From contig NZ_CP080997.1 in assembly GCF_019645815.1 (NCBI RefSeq), positions 496,001-560,000 on the forward strand: a DNA stretch of 64,000 nt, in the 5' to 3' direction. Below, in pieces: positions 34,857 to 45,266 of the stretch. This DNA comes from Mycolicibacter heraklionensis. GTDB taxonomy: Bacteria; Actinomycetota; Actinomycetes; Mycobacteriales; Mycobacteriaceae. Below the pieces are notes generated by a model. It saw only the letters and a list, made by a program, of their open reading frames with translations, was not told the origin of the DNA and did not search any database. The translations under genes were made by a program, and so were the position numbers. Position 1 is the stretch's first letter; the number at the start of each line of letters is the position of its first letter.

Positions 34857-35243
34857 TCAGTCCGCCTTGAGCTGCACACAGTCGTGCACTGTGCCGACCG
34901 CCCGATCGCTGCCGGCCTCGAACACCGGGCGGTGTAGCAGGGCCTTGGTCGGCGTCACCAGCACCGGGCCGGCCGGATCCTCGGGAAGCTCAGCGTGGCC
35001 GTCGACGAACAGTGAGTACTCGTCCACCTCGCGCGCGGGCCAGACCAGCGTGACGCCGGCGCGGGCCGCGATGTTCTCCCGGCCGTGCGAGCCGACCGGA
35101 CCGATATCCACCCGGGTGCCGTCGAAGGTCGGGGTGATCGCGGTGGTGCGGACGCGATAGTCGTCGCCGACGGTCACCAGGAACGCGAACCCGTAACCGG
35201 GCAACAGCTCGGCCAGGCGGGCGAGGTCGACGGACTTGGCCAT
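34857..35243 (-). CDS. FMN-binding split-barrel (pyridoxamine-oxidase-like) protein B
   Basis: 128 residues. It shares with the neighbour at 34437 the N-terminal pattern MAxxVDxARLAExLxGYxxAxLxTV, the central DIGPVGSHGRENIAARAGVT and the final HDCVQLK. It is clearly a tandem duplication that has diverged. Cofactor and substrate unknown. Start ATG 35243 is 41 bases after the end of the second PGRS gene; the two split-barrel genes are 18 bases apart and likely co-transcribed. Confidence 0.75.
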   Translation of the reverse strand: MAKSVDLARLAELLPGYGFAFLVTVGDDYRVRTTAITPTFDGTRVDIGPVGSHGRENIAARAGVTLVWPAREVDEYSLFVDGHAELPEDPAGPVLVTPTKALLHRPVFEAGSDRAVGTVHDCVQLKAD

Positions 35244-35284
35244 GGAATCGAGGGTAAAGGCCGTCCACGGACACCGGTAGCGCG

Positions 35285-38200
35285 CTACGGACTCGGGACC
35301 CCACCTGCCCCGCCGGGACCGCCGGCCCCACCCTGGGAAATGAGGGTGGCGGCGCCAGCACCGTCAGCGCCGGGGGTGCCGGCCGCTCCGTCAACAACGG
35401 TCCCGTCGCCTGCGGTCCCGTCGCCGCCGTCGCCGCCGTCGCCGCCGTGGCCGCCGTAAACCCAGACCCCACCCTGGCTGAAGCCCGTTCCGGCCAGCGC
35501 GCCGTTGCCGCCGTCGCCGCCGCTGCCGTGCAGGCCGTTGCCGCCGTTGCCGCCGTCGCCGCCGTCGCCGCCGTTGCCGCTGCCGGCCCCATTGGCGCCG
35601 CCAGGGTAGCCATAGGCGCCTTTGCCGCCGTCGCCGCCGTTATCGCCGTCGCCGCCGTTGCCGCCGTTTCCGCCGCTGCCGCCGTTGCCGAGGAAACCCC
35701 ACGCCCCCTCGCCGCCGTCGCCGCCGTTGCCGCCGTCGCCGGAGACCGAGCCGCCGTTGCCCCCGTTGCCGCCGTTGCCGCCATTACCGCCGTTGACGGC
35801 AGGGCTGCTGGATGTGGTACCCGCCGAGAGGTCCCACCCGCCGTGTCCACCGACACCGCCGTCGCCGCCGTTGCCGACGGTGCCGCCCGACCCGCCGGCG
35901 CCGCCGTTGCCGCCATTGCCAGGAGGAGGCTCGCTGTTGGTGCTGGGGGCCCAGCCGTCGCCGCCGGCCCCGCCGGTGCCGCCAGATCCGATGGCCCCGG
36001 CGCTCCCGCTGACGCCGCCTACCGCCTGGGCCTGCCCGCCAATACCGGCGGCGCCGGGCGTGCCGCCGGTACCGCCGTTGCCGCCGTTCGGGTTGGCGGC
36101 GTCGCCGGCCGTCCCGGCCCCGCCCGTACCGCCGTTGCCGGCCGCCCCGCCGTCGCCGCCGTTGCCGGACGTGGTGCCACCCAAGCCACCGGTGCCGCCG
36201 TTGCCGCCTTGCCCGCCGCCCAGGCCGGCGGCTCCGGTTCCCCCGACCCCGCCGGCCCCGCCGGTCCCCCCGTTGCCGACCGGGCCGGCGTTGCCGCCGG
36301 TACCGCCGGCCCCACCGGCGCCAACCCCGGGCATTTCGACACTTGGAGCACCGGGGCCGCCGATACCGCCGGTACCGCCGGTGCCGCCGTTGCCGGAGAT
36401 CGCGCCGCCGTTGCCGCCGTTGCCGCCGCGGCCGCCCGTCCCGGCGCCCAGGAAGTCACCATGAGAGGTGGCGCCTTGTCCGCCGTTGCCGCCGTCGCCG
36501 CCATTGCCGACCGCCCCGCCGTTGCCTCCGTTGCCTCCGTTGCCGCCCGCAACTCCGCCAAAAAAGGTAATCAAGTTGTCTTGGCCGGGTGCGCCGTTGC
36601 CGCCGTTGCCGCCGGTGGTGGCCACGGCCCCGTCGCCGCCACGCAGGCCGATGTCGCCCCCGCTGCCGCCGACCCCGGCCGCACCGCCGGCACCGCCGGT
36701 GCCGACGGTCTGGCCCGGGTCACCGCCGTCGCCTCCGTTGCCGCCGACGTACGACGCGCTGCCGCCGTCGCCGCCCTGGCCGGAGTCACCGCCGTTGCCG
36801 CCGTTGCCGCCGTCACCGTTGGTGCCGTGGCTGGACGCTCCGCCGGTCCCACCCGTGCCGCCGCTCCCGCCGGCTCCGCCGTCGCCACCCTTGCCGGCGG
36901 TTCCGCTGCCTCCCGAGCTGTCATAGGCGCCGCCGACTCCGCCGTTGCCTCCGGTGCCGCCGACGCCTCCCGTGCCGCCGGTCCCGCCGTTGCCTGAGAT
37001 CGAGCCGCCGGCCCCGCCGGTCCCGCCGACTCCGCCGTTGCCGCCGGTTCCGCCGACAGCACCGTTGCCGACGGTGCCGCCGGCCGCCCCGGTGCCGCCG
37101 GACGCGCCAGCGCCGCCGCGACCGCCGGCCCCGCCGTTGCCGCCGTTGCCTGCGGTCGCCGCATCGCCGCCGGCCCCGCCGCGACCGCCGGTCGCCCCCG
37201 GAGAGGTGGGAGCCGTGCCCACTGCGGCAGCACCGGACCCGCCGGCAGCGCCGCCGTTGCCGCCGTTTCCGCCGTTGCCGACGGCTCCGATCGCCGCACC
37301 GCCGGCGCCGCCGTCGGCGCCCGCTGCGCCGATAACGGGGTCGGCGCCGGCCGTGCTGGTGCTGACGGCGTCTCCGCCGTTGCCGCCGTTGCCACCGTTG
37401 CCGCCGTTGCCGGAGGTGGCGCCGCTCATACCGCCGGTCCCTGCGGTCCCGCCGGCCCCGCCGGTTGCGCCGGCGTCGCCGTTCCCGCCGTTCCCGCCGT
37501 CGCCACCATTGCCGACCGCCGCGCCATTGCCGCCTGCGCCGCCGGCACCGCCCGCCGCACCGTCCGCGGTGAGCGGACCGCCGGTGCCGGACAGGCCGGC
37601 GTTGCCGCCGTTGCCGCCGTTGCCGCCGTCGCCGAAGCCGCGGGCCGACCCGCCATTCCCGCCGTCGCCGCCGACGGCACCGGTGGTGGCGGGTGTGGGG
37701 AGTCCGGAGGGGGCGTTGTCGCTGGCGTTGTCTCCGATACCGCCATCACCGCCGGCCCCACCATTGCCGCCGTTTCCGGAGGTGGTGCCACCCAAGCCGC
37801 CGTTGCCGCCGTTGCCGCCGTTTCCGGCTCCCCAGGTGATCGCGGTGTTGTTGCCGCTCAGGTGGCCGCTTACGCCGCCGGTGCCGCCGTTTCCGCCGTT
37901 GCCGCCGTTGCCGACCGCGCCGCCGTCGCCGCCGTTTCCGCCGTTGCCACCGAGGACCTCCGGGAGGCCGTACTGCTGATCGGCCCGCCCGCCGTTGCCG
38001 CCGTTTCCGCCGTTGCCCCCGCTGGTGACCGTCGTCCCGTTTCCACCGGTCGCTCCGGTGCCGGCGCCGTCGCCCCCGGCCGCTCCGCCGGTCCCGCCGG
38101 TACCGGCGTTGCCGGGGTCACCGCCGTTCCCGCCGTTCCCGGCGTTCCCGGCGCGAGGCCCTTCGGGGTGATAGGTGGCATTGCTGCCGCCGTCCCCACC

Positions 38201-41200
38201 TCGGCCACCGTCGCCGGGTGTTCCCGCGTTGCCCCCGGTTCCGCCGTCGCCGCCGTCGCCGTTCGCGCCGTTAGTGGCCGCGCCGCCGGTTCCGCCAGTT
38301 CCGCCGTTGCCGCCGTCGCCGCCGCTGCCGCCGTTGCCACCGTTGTCGCCGTCGCCGCTGCCGCCCGAGCTGCCCCAGCCGGCGGCTCCGGTTGCACCGG
38401 CGCCGCCGTTGCCGCCGGTACCGCCCGCGCCGCCGGCACCGCCGTCGCCCGAGAGCGTCCCGGCGGTGCCGCCGTTGCCGCCCGCCCCACCCTTGCCGCC
38501 GTCGCTACCGTTGCCGCCGTTGCCGCCGTCGGTGTCCGGCGTAGTGCCATCGCCGCCGGTCGCGCCGTTGCCGCCACTGCCGCCGTCGCCGCCGTCGCCG
38601 TGGTCGCCGCCCTTGCCGCCGGCCCCGCCGTTGCCGCCGGTCCCGCCGGCGAGGGTCGCGTTGGCCCCGTCGCCACCGCTGCCGCCGTTGCCGCCGCCGG
38701 CCGGTGTGGCTCCGGTGTGGCCGTCGGCGCCCTGGTAGGCGCCGGTGCCCCCGCCGACACCCGCGGTCCCGCCGAGCCCGGCGTTGCCGCCGTTGCCGCC
38801 GTCACCGCCGTTGCCAGCGCCGCCTGAGCTGGCGGTGACACCGTTGCCGCCGTCGCCGCCGGTACCGCCACTACCGGCGGCCCCGCCGTCACCGCCGGTG
38901 CCACCCATGCCGTGGCTGCCGGATCCTCCTGCGGCAACCGCTCCGCCTGCACCGCCATTGCCGCCGGATCCGCCCGCTGCGCCGTTGCCGCCGGCACCGC
39001 CGTTGCTGCCGTCGCCGCCGGCCGAGTCGGCGGAGCCGTCGCCGCCATTGCTGCCTCGGCCGCCGTCGCCGCCTTTTCCGCCGGTACCGCCGCTGCCACC
39101 GGTTCCGCCGTTGCCGGAGATCGCACCGCCGAGGCCGCCGTTGCCACCCACGCCGCCGTTGCCCCCAGCAGAGGCGTCGTTGCCGACGCCGCCGCTGCCA
39201 AAGCCGGGCGCGCCGCTGCCGCCGCCGCCCCCGTTACCGCCGTTGCCCCCGTTGCCGCCGTTTCCGACATTGCCCCCGTTGCCGCCTGCTCCACCGGCTC
39301 CGCCGTTGCCCGAGGTCACGTTCGGGTCGGCGGCGCCGTTTCCGCCGTTTCCGCCGTTGCCGCCGCCGGCCGCGATGGCGCCGGTGTGGCCGCCGGCGCC
39401 TCGATCGGAGCCGGTGCCACCACCCGCACCGCCGGCCCCGCCGGCTCCGGCGTCGCCGCCGTTGCCACCCTGCCCGCCGTTGCCGGCCGACACGTTGCTG
39501 CCGAAGACGGCGTTGCCGCCGTTTCCGCCGTTGCCGCCGGCGCCCGAGACGCCGCCGGTGCCGCCCGCTCCGCCGACGCCGTGGTGTCCGGACCCGCCGG
39601 CGGCCACCCCGCCCCCGGACCCGCCCGCGCCGCCGACCCCACCGTCGCCCCCGACGGCGCCGTTGCCGCCGGTCAGGCCATCGCCGGTGTAGTTGAAGAA
39701 GGGGGTCGTCGTAGTGCCGGCGCCGCCGCTCCCGCCGGCGCCGCCGGTCCCGCCGACACCGCCGGCGCCTCCGGTGCCGCCGTCACCGGAGATGGAACCG
39801 CCCAAACCGCCATTGCCGCCGACACCGCCGGTCCCTCCGGTGCCCCCGGCGGTCCCGTCACCGCCGGCGCCGTACTGCGGACTGGCGCCGTCGCCGCCGA
39901 CCGCGCCGGTGCCGCCCCGCCCACCGGCCCCGCCGTCACCGCCGTCGCCGTGATCACCGCCGTTGCCGCCGGCCCCACCGTTGCCGCCGGTACCGCCCAC
40001 CGTGGTCGCATCCCAGCCGGTGCCGCCGGTGCCGCCATTCCCGACGTTGACCGGTGTGACCCCGGCCAGACCGTCGGCGCCTGTCGTGGCGCCGTCACCG
40101 CCCATGCCACCGGCACCGCCGGCACCGGCGTCGCCACCGTTGCCGCCCGCGCCGCCGTCGGGAGTCGCGGCATTCCCGGCCCCGCCGGTACCGCCGTCGC
40201 CCGGTGTGCCGCCGTCGCCGCCGGTCCCGCCTGCGCCGCCGGTGCCCTGCGAGCCGGAGGCACCGAATACTCCGCTCGTCCCGCCCACGCCGCCATTACC
40301 GCCGTGGCCGCCAGTACCGCCGGCTCCGCCGCTGCCGCCATTGCCGCCGGTCCCGCCGGCGAGGGTCGCCGCCGCGCCGCTGATGCCACTGCCGCCCGCC
40401 CCGCCGGTCCCGCCTGTCCCGCCTATCCCGCCGGCCCCGCCGGTCCCGATCAGCCGGGCGGCGTTGCCGCCGGCCCCACCGACACCGCCGATGCCACCGG
40501 TAAGGCCGGCCGTGCCGCTGTCGCCCGGGCCGACACCGTCGACACCGGCCGCGCCGACCGACCCGGTCCCGCCGAGTCCTCCGGTGCCGCCGTTGCCGAA
40601 CAGCCAGCCGGTGGCGTCGCCGCCGGCCCCACCGTTGGCGCCGGTGCCGCCGGTCCCGCCGTCGCCGGCGATGCCGAACCCGGTGTCACCGCCGCTGCCG
40701 CCGTCGGCCCCGGCACCGCCCAGGCCGCCGTCGCCGCCATCGCCGAAGAACGCGGCCCCACCATTTCCGCCGGCCACACCGTCGACCGTGCTGTCCCAAC
40801 CCGCGCCGCCGTCACCGAACCACAGTCCGCCTGCGCCTCCGGTGGGATCTGCCTGGGTTCCGGCCAGACCGTTGCCGATCAGCAGGTCGGTGCCGAACAA
40901 CGGCCCCAGGTACTGGTTGATGGCCGCGTCCACCTGGGCACCGAACGTACTGGCGATCCAGTCCTGCCCGACGTCGTGGATCGGCTGGTAGATCCACTGG
41001 TCGAACAGTGCGGCCCAGTCGGTGGGATCGCCGGTGGCCGGTGCCGTGCCCACCGTCAGGGCCTGCCACGCCGAGGGGTCGAACAGGTCGTCGATCCAGG
41101 CGAACTCATCGGCCCGGGCGGTCGGCGCGGACGCCAACGGAGCCACCCCAAACGCCAGGAACGCCCCGACGACCGTGCCGGCCCCGACCACCCGACCGCG

Positions 41201-41215
41201 ACGATGACCAGACAT
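35285..41215 (-). CDS. Giant secreted PGRS protein without PE domain (SP-PGRS 2)
   Basis: 1976 residues from ATG 41215 (GGGAGG 6 bases upstream). Signal peptide [20 protein letters not shown] continuing to ARA-DE near residue 35. Non-repetitive domain ~36-120: DDLFDPSAW, paired Trp, [20 protein letters not shown] and [14 protein letters not shown], parallel to the FLDDLFDPTAW ... LFGRDLIGDG domain of the other PGRS protein. The rest is about 1850 residues of GGxGGx PGRS sequence with many GGNGGNGGNGG runs. It lacks the regular ~67-residue super-repeat of SP-PGRS 1. No PE domain. Probably exported to the surface; function unknown. Confidence 0.8.
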   Translation of the reverse strand: MSGHRRGRVVGAGTVVGAFLAFGVAPLASAPTARADEFAWIDDLFDPSAWQALTVGTAPATGDPTDWAALFDQWIYQPIHDVGQDWIASTFGAQVDAAINQYLGPLFGTDLLIGNGLAGTQADPTGGAGGLWFGDGGAGWDSTVDGVAGGNGGAAFFGDGGDGGLGGAGADGGSGGDTGFGIAGDGGTGGTGANGGAGGDATGWLFGNGGTGGLGGTGSVGAAGVDGVGPGDSGTAGLTGGIGGVGGAGGNAARLIGTGGAGGIGGTGGTGGAGGSGISGAAATLAGGTGGNGGSGGAGGTGGHGGNGGVGGTSGVFGASGSQGTGGAGGTGGDGGTPGDGGTGGAGNAATPDGGAGGNGGDAGAGGAGGMGGDGATTGADGLAGVTPVNVGNGGTGGTGWDATTVGGTGGNGGAGGNGGDHGDGGDGGAGGRGGTGAVGGDGASPQYGAGGDGTAGGTGGTGGVGGNGGLGGSISGDGGTGGAGGVGGTGGAGGSGGAGTTTTPFFNYTGDGLTGGNGAVGGDGGVGGAGGSGGGVAAGGSGHHGVGGAGGTGGVSGAGGNGGNGGNAVFGSNVSAGNGGQGGNGGDAGAGGAGGAGGGTGSDRGAGGHTGAIAAGGGNGGNGGNGAADPNVTSGNGGAGGAGGNGGNVGNGGNGGNGGNGGGGGSGAPGFGSGGVGNDASAGGNGGVGGNGGLGGAISGNGGTGGSGGTGGKGGDGGRGSNGGDGSADSAGGDGSNGGAGGNGAAGGSGGNGGAGGAVAAGGSGSHGMGGTGGDGGAAGSGGTGGDGGNGVTASSGGAGNGGDGGNGGNAGLGGTAGVGGGTGAYQGADGHTGATPAGGGNGGSGGDGANATLAGGTGGNGGAGGKGGDHGDGGDGGSGGNGATGGDGTTPDTDGGNGGNGSDGGKGGAGGNGGTAGTLSGDGGAGGAGGTGGNGGAGATGAAGWGSSGGSGDGDNGGNGGSGGDGGNGGTGGTGGAATNGANGDGGDGGTGGNAGTPGDGGRGGDGGSNATYHPEGPRAGNAGNGGNGGDPGNAGTGGTGGAAGGDGAGTGATGGNGTTVTSGGNGGNGGNGGRADQQYGLPEVLGGNGGNGGDGGAVGNGGNGGNGGTGGVSGHLSGNNTAITWGAGNGGNGGNGGLGGTTSGNGGNGGAGGDGGIGDNASDNAPSGLPTPATTGAVGGDGGNGGSARGFGDGGNGGNGGNAGLSGTGGPLTADGAAGGAGGAGGNGAAVGNGGDGGNGGNGDAGATGGAGGTAGTGGMSGATSGNGGNGGNGGNGGDAVSTSTAGADPVIGAAGADGGAGGAAIGAVGNGGNGGNGGAAGGSGAAAVGTAPTSPGATGGRGGAGGDAATAGNGGNGGAGGRGGAGASGGTGAAGGTVGNGAVGGTGGNGGVGGTGGAGGSISGNGGTGGTGGVGGTGGNGGVGGAYDSSGGSGTAGKGGDGGAGGSGGTGGTGGASSHGTNGDGGNGGNGGDSGQGGDGGSASYVGGNGGDGGDPGQTVGTGGAGGAAGVGGSGGDIGLRGGDGAVATTGGNGGNGAPGQDNLITFFGGVAGGNGGNGGNGGAVGNGGDGGNGGQGATSHGDFLGAGTGGRGGNGGNGGAISGNGGTGGTGGIGGPGAPSVEMPGVGAGGAGGTGGNAGPVGNGGTGGAGGVGGTGAAGLGGGQGGNGGTGGLGGTTSGNGGDGGAAGNGGTGGAGTAGDAANPNGGNGGTGGTPGAAGIGGQAQAVGGVSGSAGAIGSGGTGGAGGDGWAPSTNSEPPPGNGGNGGAGGSGGTVGNGGDGGVGGHGGWDLSAGTTSSSPAVNGGNGGNGGNGGNGGSVSGDGGNGGDGGEGAWGFLGNGGSGGNGGNGGDGDNGGDGGKGAYGYPGGANGAGSGNGGDGGDGGNGGNGLHGSGGDGGNGALAGTGFSQGGVWVYGGHGGDGGDGGDGTAGDGTVVDGAAGTPGADGAGAATLISQGGAGGPGGAGGVPSP

Positions 41216-41480
41216 GAGGACCTCCCGGGACCGAACCGACACCAGCACCCCTTAGCGTCGGCTCAGGAACTCGCATCCGGCTCCGTAGCGCACTACCTGT
41301 CCTTGGGCCCGCTACAGTGCCGACTACTCACATCGGCGGCTGTGTAGTCAGCACCGGATTGCGGGTAGTCGCCGCCCCCACGACGCCGGGAATCGGGTAG
41401 TCGTCCACGGATACCGCGTGCCGCCGGGGCGGACAGAGTGGGTGTCGACCGAATCGGGGATCACCGAATCGAGGGCAGAC
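41216..41480. other. Intergenic region upstream of SP-PGRS 2
   Basis: 265 bases between divergent genes. It carries the ribosome site of SP-PGRS 2 and presumably both promoters. Several scattered GTAGTC/GACTAC words and a GTAGCG...GCTAC pair are present but form no clean operator. Confidence 0.35.
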
Positions 41481-41699
41481 GTGACCGCTTTCCATGGCAT
41501 CGGGGACACCGCGGACCGCTACGAGGCGGCGCTGCGGAGACTTCCTGATGCGCATTCCCTGGCGTTGCGACTGCGGGACGCCGGTGTCGCCGACGAGGTG
41601 ATCTGCCAGTACCTGCAGATCGAACTCGAAGGGCTGGACAGCGTCATCAGGCTGGCGAACCAGAAGCTGGACGCCGAGCTCCACAAGATTTCTGAGTAG
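41481..41699 (+). CDS. Small helical hypothetical protein
   Basis: 72 residues from GTG 41481, with GAGGG placed as ribosome site; an ATG at 41418 is possible but without one. The sequence is helical and charged: FHGIGDTADRYEAALRRLPD, LALRLRDAGVADEVICQYLQ and LANQKLDAEL. The middle segment has the look of a short helix-turn-helix or adaptor. I do not recognise the family. It lies 38 bases before the LuxR-type regulator and may be functionally tied to it. Confidence 0.6.
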   Translation: MTAFHGIGDTADRYEAALRRLPDAHSLALRLRDAGVADEVICQYLQIELEGLDSVIRLANQKLDAELHKISE

Positions 41700-41725
41700 C
41701 AGCCGTCAGTGCCCGAACAGGTGTT

Positions 41726-41731
41726 TACGAT
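41726..41731 (+). promoter_or_regulatory. Putative -10 box (TACGAT) of leaderless LuxR-type gene
   Basis: TACGAT with 6 bases to ATG 41738. Confidence 0.5.
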
Positions 41732-41737
41732 CGACGA

Positions 41738-44362
41738 ATGAGTGACCACTGGCCGTTGACGGGTCGGGGGGAAGAACTCCAGCTGGTCGCCGACGCGCTC
41801 GCCGACACCGAGCGGCGGGGTGTTCTGATCGCCGGTCGAGCCGGTGTGGGCAAGACCAGGCTGGCCCGCGAGGCCGCCGAAGCGATGGCCGCAGCGGGCT
41901 GGGCGGTCAGCCGGCTGGCCGGGACGGCGACCGGGCGCTCGGTGCCGCTGGGCGCGTTCGCCCAATGGGTCGACGACTTCGACGCCAACCCGATGGCCAT
42001 GGCGCGCCAAGTCATCACCGACCTGCGGGCCCGCGCCGGGGATGCGCCGCTGTTGGTGATCGTCGACGACGCGCACCTGCTGGACGATCTGTCGGCACTG
42101 GCCGTGCATCAACTGGTGGCGCAGGGTGCGGCTGCTCCCATCCAGGTGATCGCCACCGTCCGCAATGGCGAACCCGCACCCGATGCGGTGTCCACGTTGT
42201 GGAAGGACGGCGTGCTGCGGCGGCTCGAACTGCAGCCGCTGTCGCGCCCGGAATCCGAGGAGTTGCTGGCCTCGGCCCTGGGCGCCGTCAGCCCGGACTG
42301 CCTGGCGCGGATGTGGAAACTGACCCGCGGAAACGTGCTGTACCTGCGCCATCTCGTCGAGCAGGAACGCGCGGCCGGCCGGCTGGTATGCGAGGCCGGG
42401 CAATGGTGCTGGACGGCCGGATTGTCGGTGTCGCCGACCTTGGTCGAGCTGGTCGAAACCCAGATCGGCGCGGTGCCCGACGACGTGCGCGAGGTGGTCG
42501 ACCTGGTCGCGGTCGCCGAACCCATCGACCGGTCCTGCCTGATGGCACTGGCCAGCCCGCACGCCGTCGAGGTGGCCGAGGAGCGCGGACTGATCCGGGT
42601 GCCGCCCAGCGCCGACGTGGTCTACGTGGGCCACCCGCTCTACGGGGAGATCCGGCTGCAGCAATGCGGCCCGCTGCGGCTGCGCCGCCTGCGCGCAGAC
42701 GTGGCGACCGCCATGGTGCGCGAGCCGGCACGGGTGGACCCGCTTCGGCTCGGTCTGCTGTGGCTGGAATCGGATCTGCCGCCCGACATCGCGGTGCTGT
42801 CGCGGGCCGCCAACATCGCGCGCTCGCGGCTCGACCTGGCGCTGGCCGAGCGGTTCGCGCGGGCCGCCGTCGATGCCGGCGACAGCCCGGTGGCCAAACT
42901 GCTGCTGGCCTACGTGCTGTTCATGCGTGAGCAGGGTGCCGAAACCGAGCAGATACTCAGCACCATCGACGCACCTGCGTTGCCCGCAACGGGATTCGTC
43001 ACCCCGGTGATCTTGCGCGCCGCGAACCTGCTGTGGCTGCTGCAGAGTCCCGAGCGGGCCTGGGAGGTGACCGAGCAGGCGTTGCGCGGCCAAGCCTCCC
43101 AAGACGCGGCGTTGTGCACGTTCCGTGCCGTCCAGCTGGTGTTGGCCGGCAGGCCGGCCGAAACCGTCGACGCGCTGGCCGGGGTCGACCTCGGCCGGCT
43201 CGACTCGTTCGGCCAGACCCTGGGCCGGTGCGCCGACGTCATCGCGCTGGGCGATCTGGGACGGACGAGTCAGGCAGTCGAGCAGGCCGAGGCCGGTTAC
43301 GCGGTGATCGCCGCATCCCCCCAGGACAGTTTCCAGGGCAGTGGGATGGCCGAGTTCCACGCCTACGCGCTGCTGGTTGCCGGCTACATCGAGGACGCGG
43401 CGGTGGTCGCGCAGGCCCGCCATCGGCTGTGCGCGGAACTGCCCGGGATGGTGAGCGCGATGGCGACGGCGGTGCTGGGCATGACCGCACTCGGCGGCGG
43501 CGATCTGCCCACCGCGCTGCGTTGCTTGGGGACGGCCGGGGCCGGGATCGGCAGCTACGGCGAGATCAGCGGCATCTTCTACCGGTTCAAGATCCTGCAC
43601 ACCGAGGCGCTGGCGCGCAGCGGGCAGGTCGACGCCGCCGTCGCAGCGTTGCAGGCCACCCGCGAGAGCCGGCATCCGGCCTACGGCTACGTCGAGTCCG
43701 GCTACCTGCTGGCGGCCGCGTGGGTGGCGGCGGTGCGCGGAAGGGCCGGCGAGGCGCGCCAGAGTGCTTCTGAGGCAGCAGCATTCGCCCGCGATCACGG
43801 TCAGTTCGCTCGCGAAGTGATGTGCCTGCAGACCGCCGCGCAGCTGGGTGACGCAGCGGTCGCCGACCGGCTGGGCGAGCTGGCAGGCATCGTCGAAGGT
43901 CCCCGGGCGCCGGTCGCGGCCCGGTATGCGCGCGCGTTGGCCGACAGCGACAATGCCGGCTTGGACGCAGCGTCGCGTGAGTTCGAAACCATGGGCGATG
44001 TGCTGGCCGCAGCTGACGCCGCCGCCCAGGCCGCGGCGAGTTATCGGCAGGCCGGTCTGCGCGGCAGCGCACTGTCGGCCGGCGCGCGCGCCGGCCAACT
44101 CGCCGAGCAGTGCGGCGGGGCCGTCAGCCCGGCGCTGGCCGCGGCCAAGGTGACCCTCCCGCTGACCGGGCGCGAGCGTGAGATCGCCCTGCTGGTGGCC
44201 CAGGGCCTGTCGAACCGCGACATCGCTGAGGCGATGTCATTGTCGGTGCGCACGGTGGAAGGTCACGTCTACCGGGCGACGGTCAAGGCCGGTGTCGCCA
44301 CCAGAGCCGAATTGTCCTCGATGGTCAAGCAATTCGATCACACGTCGGTGCCATCCGGCTGA
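41738..44362 (+). CDS. Large ATP-binding LuxR-family regulator (LAL type)
   Basis: 874 residues. N-terminal AAA/STAND ATPase: Walker A GRAGVGKT at 33-40 and Walker B LLVIVDDAHLLDDL near residue 105. A long helical repeat middle (TPR-like, ~350-800) follows. The C-terminal LuxR HTH spans ~805-865: PLTGREREIALLVAQGLSNR, then IAEAMSLSVRTVEGHVYRA. Proteins of this layout sense a ligand or partner through the repeat region and use ATP to switch DNA binding. M. tuberculosis has several similar large LuxR proteins. No operator could be identified. Leaderless start by the TACGAT box. Confidence 0.88.
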   Translation: MSDHWPLTGRGEELQLVADALADTERRGVLIAGRAGVGKTRLAREAAEAMAAAGWAVSRLAGTATGRSVPLGAFAQWVDDFDANPMAMARQVITDLRARAGDAPLLVIVDDAHLLDDLSALAVHQLVAQGAAAPIQVIATVRNGEPAPDAVSTLWKDGVLRRLELQPLSRPESEELLASALGAVSPDCLARMWKLTRGNVLYLRHLVEQERAAGRLVCEAGQWCWTAGLSVSPTLVELVETQIGAVPDDVREVVDLVAVAEPIDRSCLMALASPHAVEVAEERGLIRVPPSADVVYVGHPLYGEIRLQQCGPLRLRRLRADVATAMVREPARVDPLRLGLLWLESDLPPDIAVLSRAANIARSRLDLALAERFARAAVDAGDSPVAKLLLAYVLFMREQGAETEQILSTIDAPALPATGFVTPVILRAANLLWLLQSPERAWEVTEQALRGQASQDAALCTFRAVQLVLAGRPAETVDALAGVDLGRLDSFGQTLGRCADVIALGDLGRTSQAVEQAEAGYAVIAASPQDSFQGSGMAEFHAYALLVAGYIEDAAVVAQARHRLCAELPGMVSAMATAVLGMTALGGGDLPTALRCLGTAGAGIGSYGEISGIFYRFKILHTEALARSGQVDAAVAALQATRESRHPAYGYVESGYLLAAAWVAAVRGRAGEARQSASEAAAFARDHGQFAREVMCLQTAAQLGDAAVADRLGELAGIVEGPRAPVAARYARALADSDNAGLDAASREFETMGDVLAAADAAAQAAASYRQAGLRGSALSAGARAGQLAEQCGGAVSPALAAAKVTLPLTGREREIALLVAQGLSNRDIAEAMSLSVRTVEGHVYRATVKAGVATRAELSSMVKQFDHTSVPSG

Positions 44363-44405
44363 TTGACCACAGTCCGTCCGACACGGAATAAACGCGATAC
44401 TCCTG

Positions 44406-44864
44406 CTATGTGGACCGCGGTGCGCCGGGTCGCGGCACCGCAACGACGGCCAACAGTTCGTCCAACCCGTGGAAGTCTTGCGGGTTCGTGGTGAACAGTG
44501 GCAGGTCTTCGGCGATCGCCACGGCGGCGATCATCAGATCGGCGACTCGGCGGCGGGGTTTGCCGCCGGTGCTGATGACCGCGGCGCACACCCGGCCGTA
44601 GATCCGCGCGGCTTCGGCGGCGAAGGGGATCGGGTCGAATTCGTTTTCGGCGCGTTGGAGCACATCCAGGCGGCGGGCGCGTTCGACATGCTCGTCGTAG
44701 TCGTCTTGTTCGTCGTTTCGGCGCACCTCATGCGGGCCGGCCGACAGTTCGGCCAGAGTTATCGCGCTGATCGCCATCGCCTTCGGCAGCAGCTGCGGAT
44801 CGATCCACCGACGCAGAATCATGATGTTGGTGTCGAGCAGGCCCTGCTGATGGTCAGCGGGCAT
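44406..44864 (-). CDS. VapC-type PIN-domain toxin
   Basis: 152 residues from ATG 44864, overlapping the antitoxin stop by 11 bases. PIN domain RNase residues: first Asp in LLDTNIMILR, Glu in ITLAELSAG, Asp in RVADLMIAAVA and a late Asp in LFTTNPQDFHGL. Toxins of this type cut tRNA or rRNA when freed from their antitoxin. The paired antitoxin gene is immediately upstream and translationally coupled. I cannot assign it to a numbered VapC. Confidence 0.88.
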   Translation of the reverse strand: MPADHQQGLLDTNIMILRRWIDPQLLPKAMAISAITLAELSAGPHEVRRNDEQDDYDEHVERARRLDVLQRAENEFDPIPFAAEAARIYGRVCAAVISTGGKPRRRVADLMIAAVAIAEDLPLFTTNPQDFHGLDELLAVVAVPRPGAPRST

Positions 44865-45123
44865 AGGGGCCGTCCGCATCGTGATCGGCGGTGGCGTCCT
44901 GGTCGGCCCGGAAAGCGTCAATCGAAATGTCGGGTGCGCCGCGCGACATCGCCGCGAACTCGGTACGGGGCACGAATCGCCTGCGCTGGCGCAGCGGAAT
45001 CAGTTCACCGATCTGATGCCCGTCCCGGGTGACGATGAAAGCCTGCCCGTGCTGGACGGCATCCATGATCTCCTTCGATCGATTCCGTAGGTCGCGCTGG
45101 GTGATCTCGGGCTGTGCCGGCAT
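44854..45123 (-). CDS. VapB-type antitoxin (Phd/YefM-like N-domain)
   Basis: 89 residues. N-terminal Phd/YefM DNA-binding fold: EITQRDLRNRSKEIMDAVQ and FIVTRDGHQIGELIPL. An unstructured acidic C-terminus (AFRADQDATADHDADGPYAR) would wrap the toxin. It neutralises the PIN toxin and represses the operon. TATCTT lies 7 bases before the ATG (leaderless), and two direct repeats are just upstream. Confidence 0.88.
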   Translation of the reverse strand: MPAQPEITQRDLRNRSKEIMDAVQHGQAFIVTRDGHQIGELIPLRQRRRFVPRTEFAAMSRGAPDISIDAFRADQDATADHDADGPYAR

Positions 45124-45130
45124 AGGATCG

Positions 45131-45136
45131 AAGATA
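45131..45136 (-). promoter_or_regulatory. Putative -10 box (TATCTT) of vapBC
   Basis: TATCTT, reverse strand, 7 bases before the vapB ATG. Confidence 0.5.
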
Positions 45137-45143
45137 CAGGATT

Positions 45144-45160
45144 GTGCTACCCAGTGCTAC
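45144..45160. promoter_or_regulatory. Likely VapBC operator (direct repeats)
   Basis: Two copies of GTGCTAC at 45144-45150 and 45154-45160, exactly 10 bases apart and so on the same face of the helix, just upstream of the vapB -10 box. Confidence 0.6.
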
Positions 45161-45252
45161 ATAATGGCACCTGCGCATCAGGAGATGAAGACGAAGGCGT
45201 CACGCTGGCGCTGTCCGCCGTCGAATTATCAGTGACAGCAATGTGATTCGAC

Positions 45253-45258
45253 TAGTCT
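45253..45258 (+). promoter_or_regulatory. Putative -10 box (TAGTCT) of aldo/keto reductase gene
   Basis: TAGTCT with 8 bases to ATG 45267. Confidence 0.45.
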
Positions 45259-45266
45259 GTGATGCT

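Noticed and set aside
38912..41347. Plus-strand 811-codon frame opposite SP-PGRS 2
   Set aside because: Same reason: complement of PGRS codons, with no ribosome site and no domain.
41519..44098. Minus-strand 859-codon frame opposite the LuxR-type regulator
   Set aside because: The plus-strand product has Walker and HTH motifs in order. The minus frame is Arg/Gly/Gln-rich without any.
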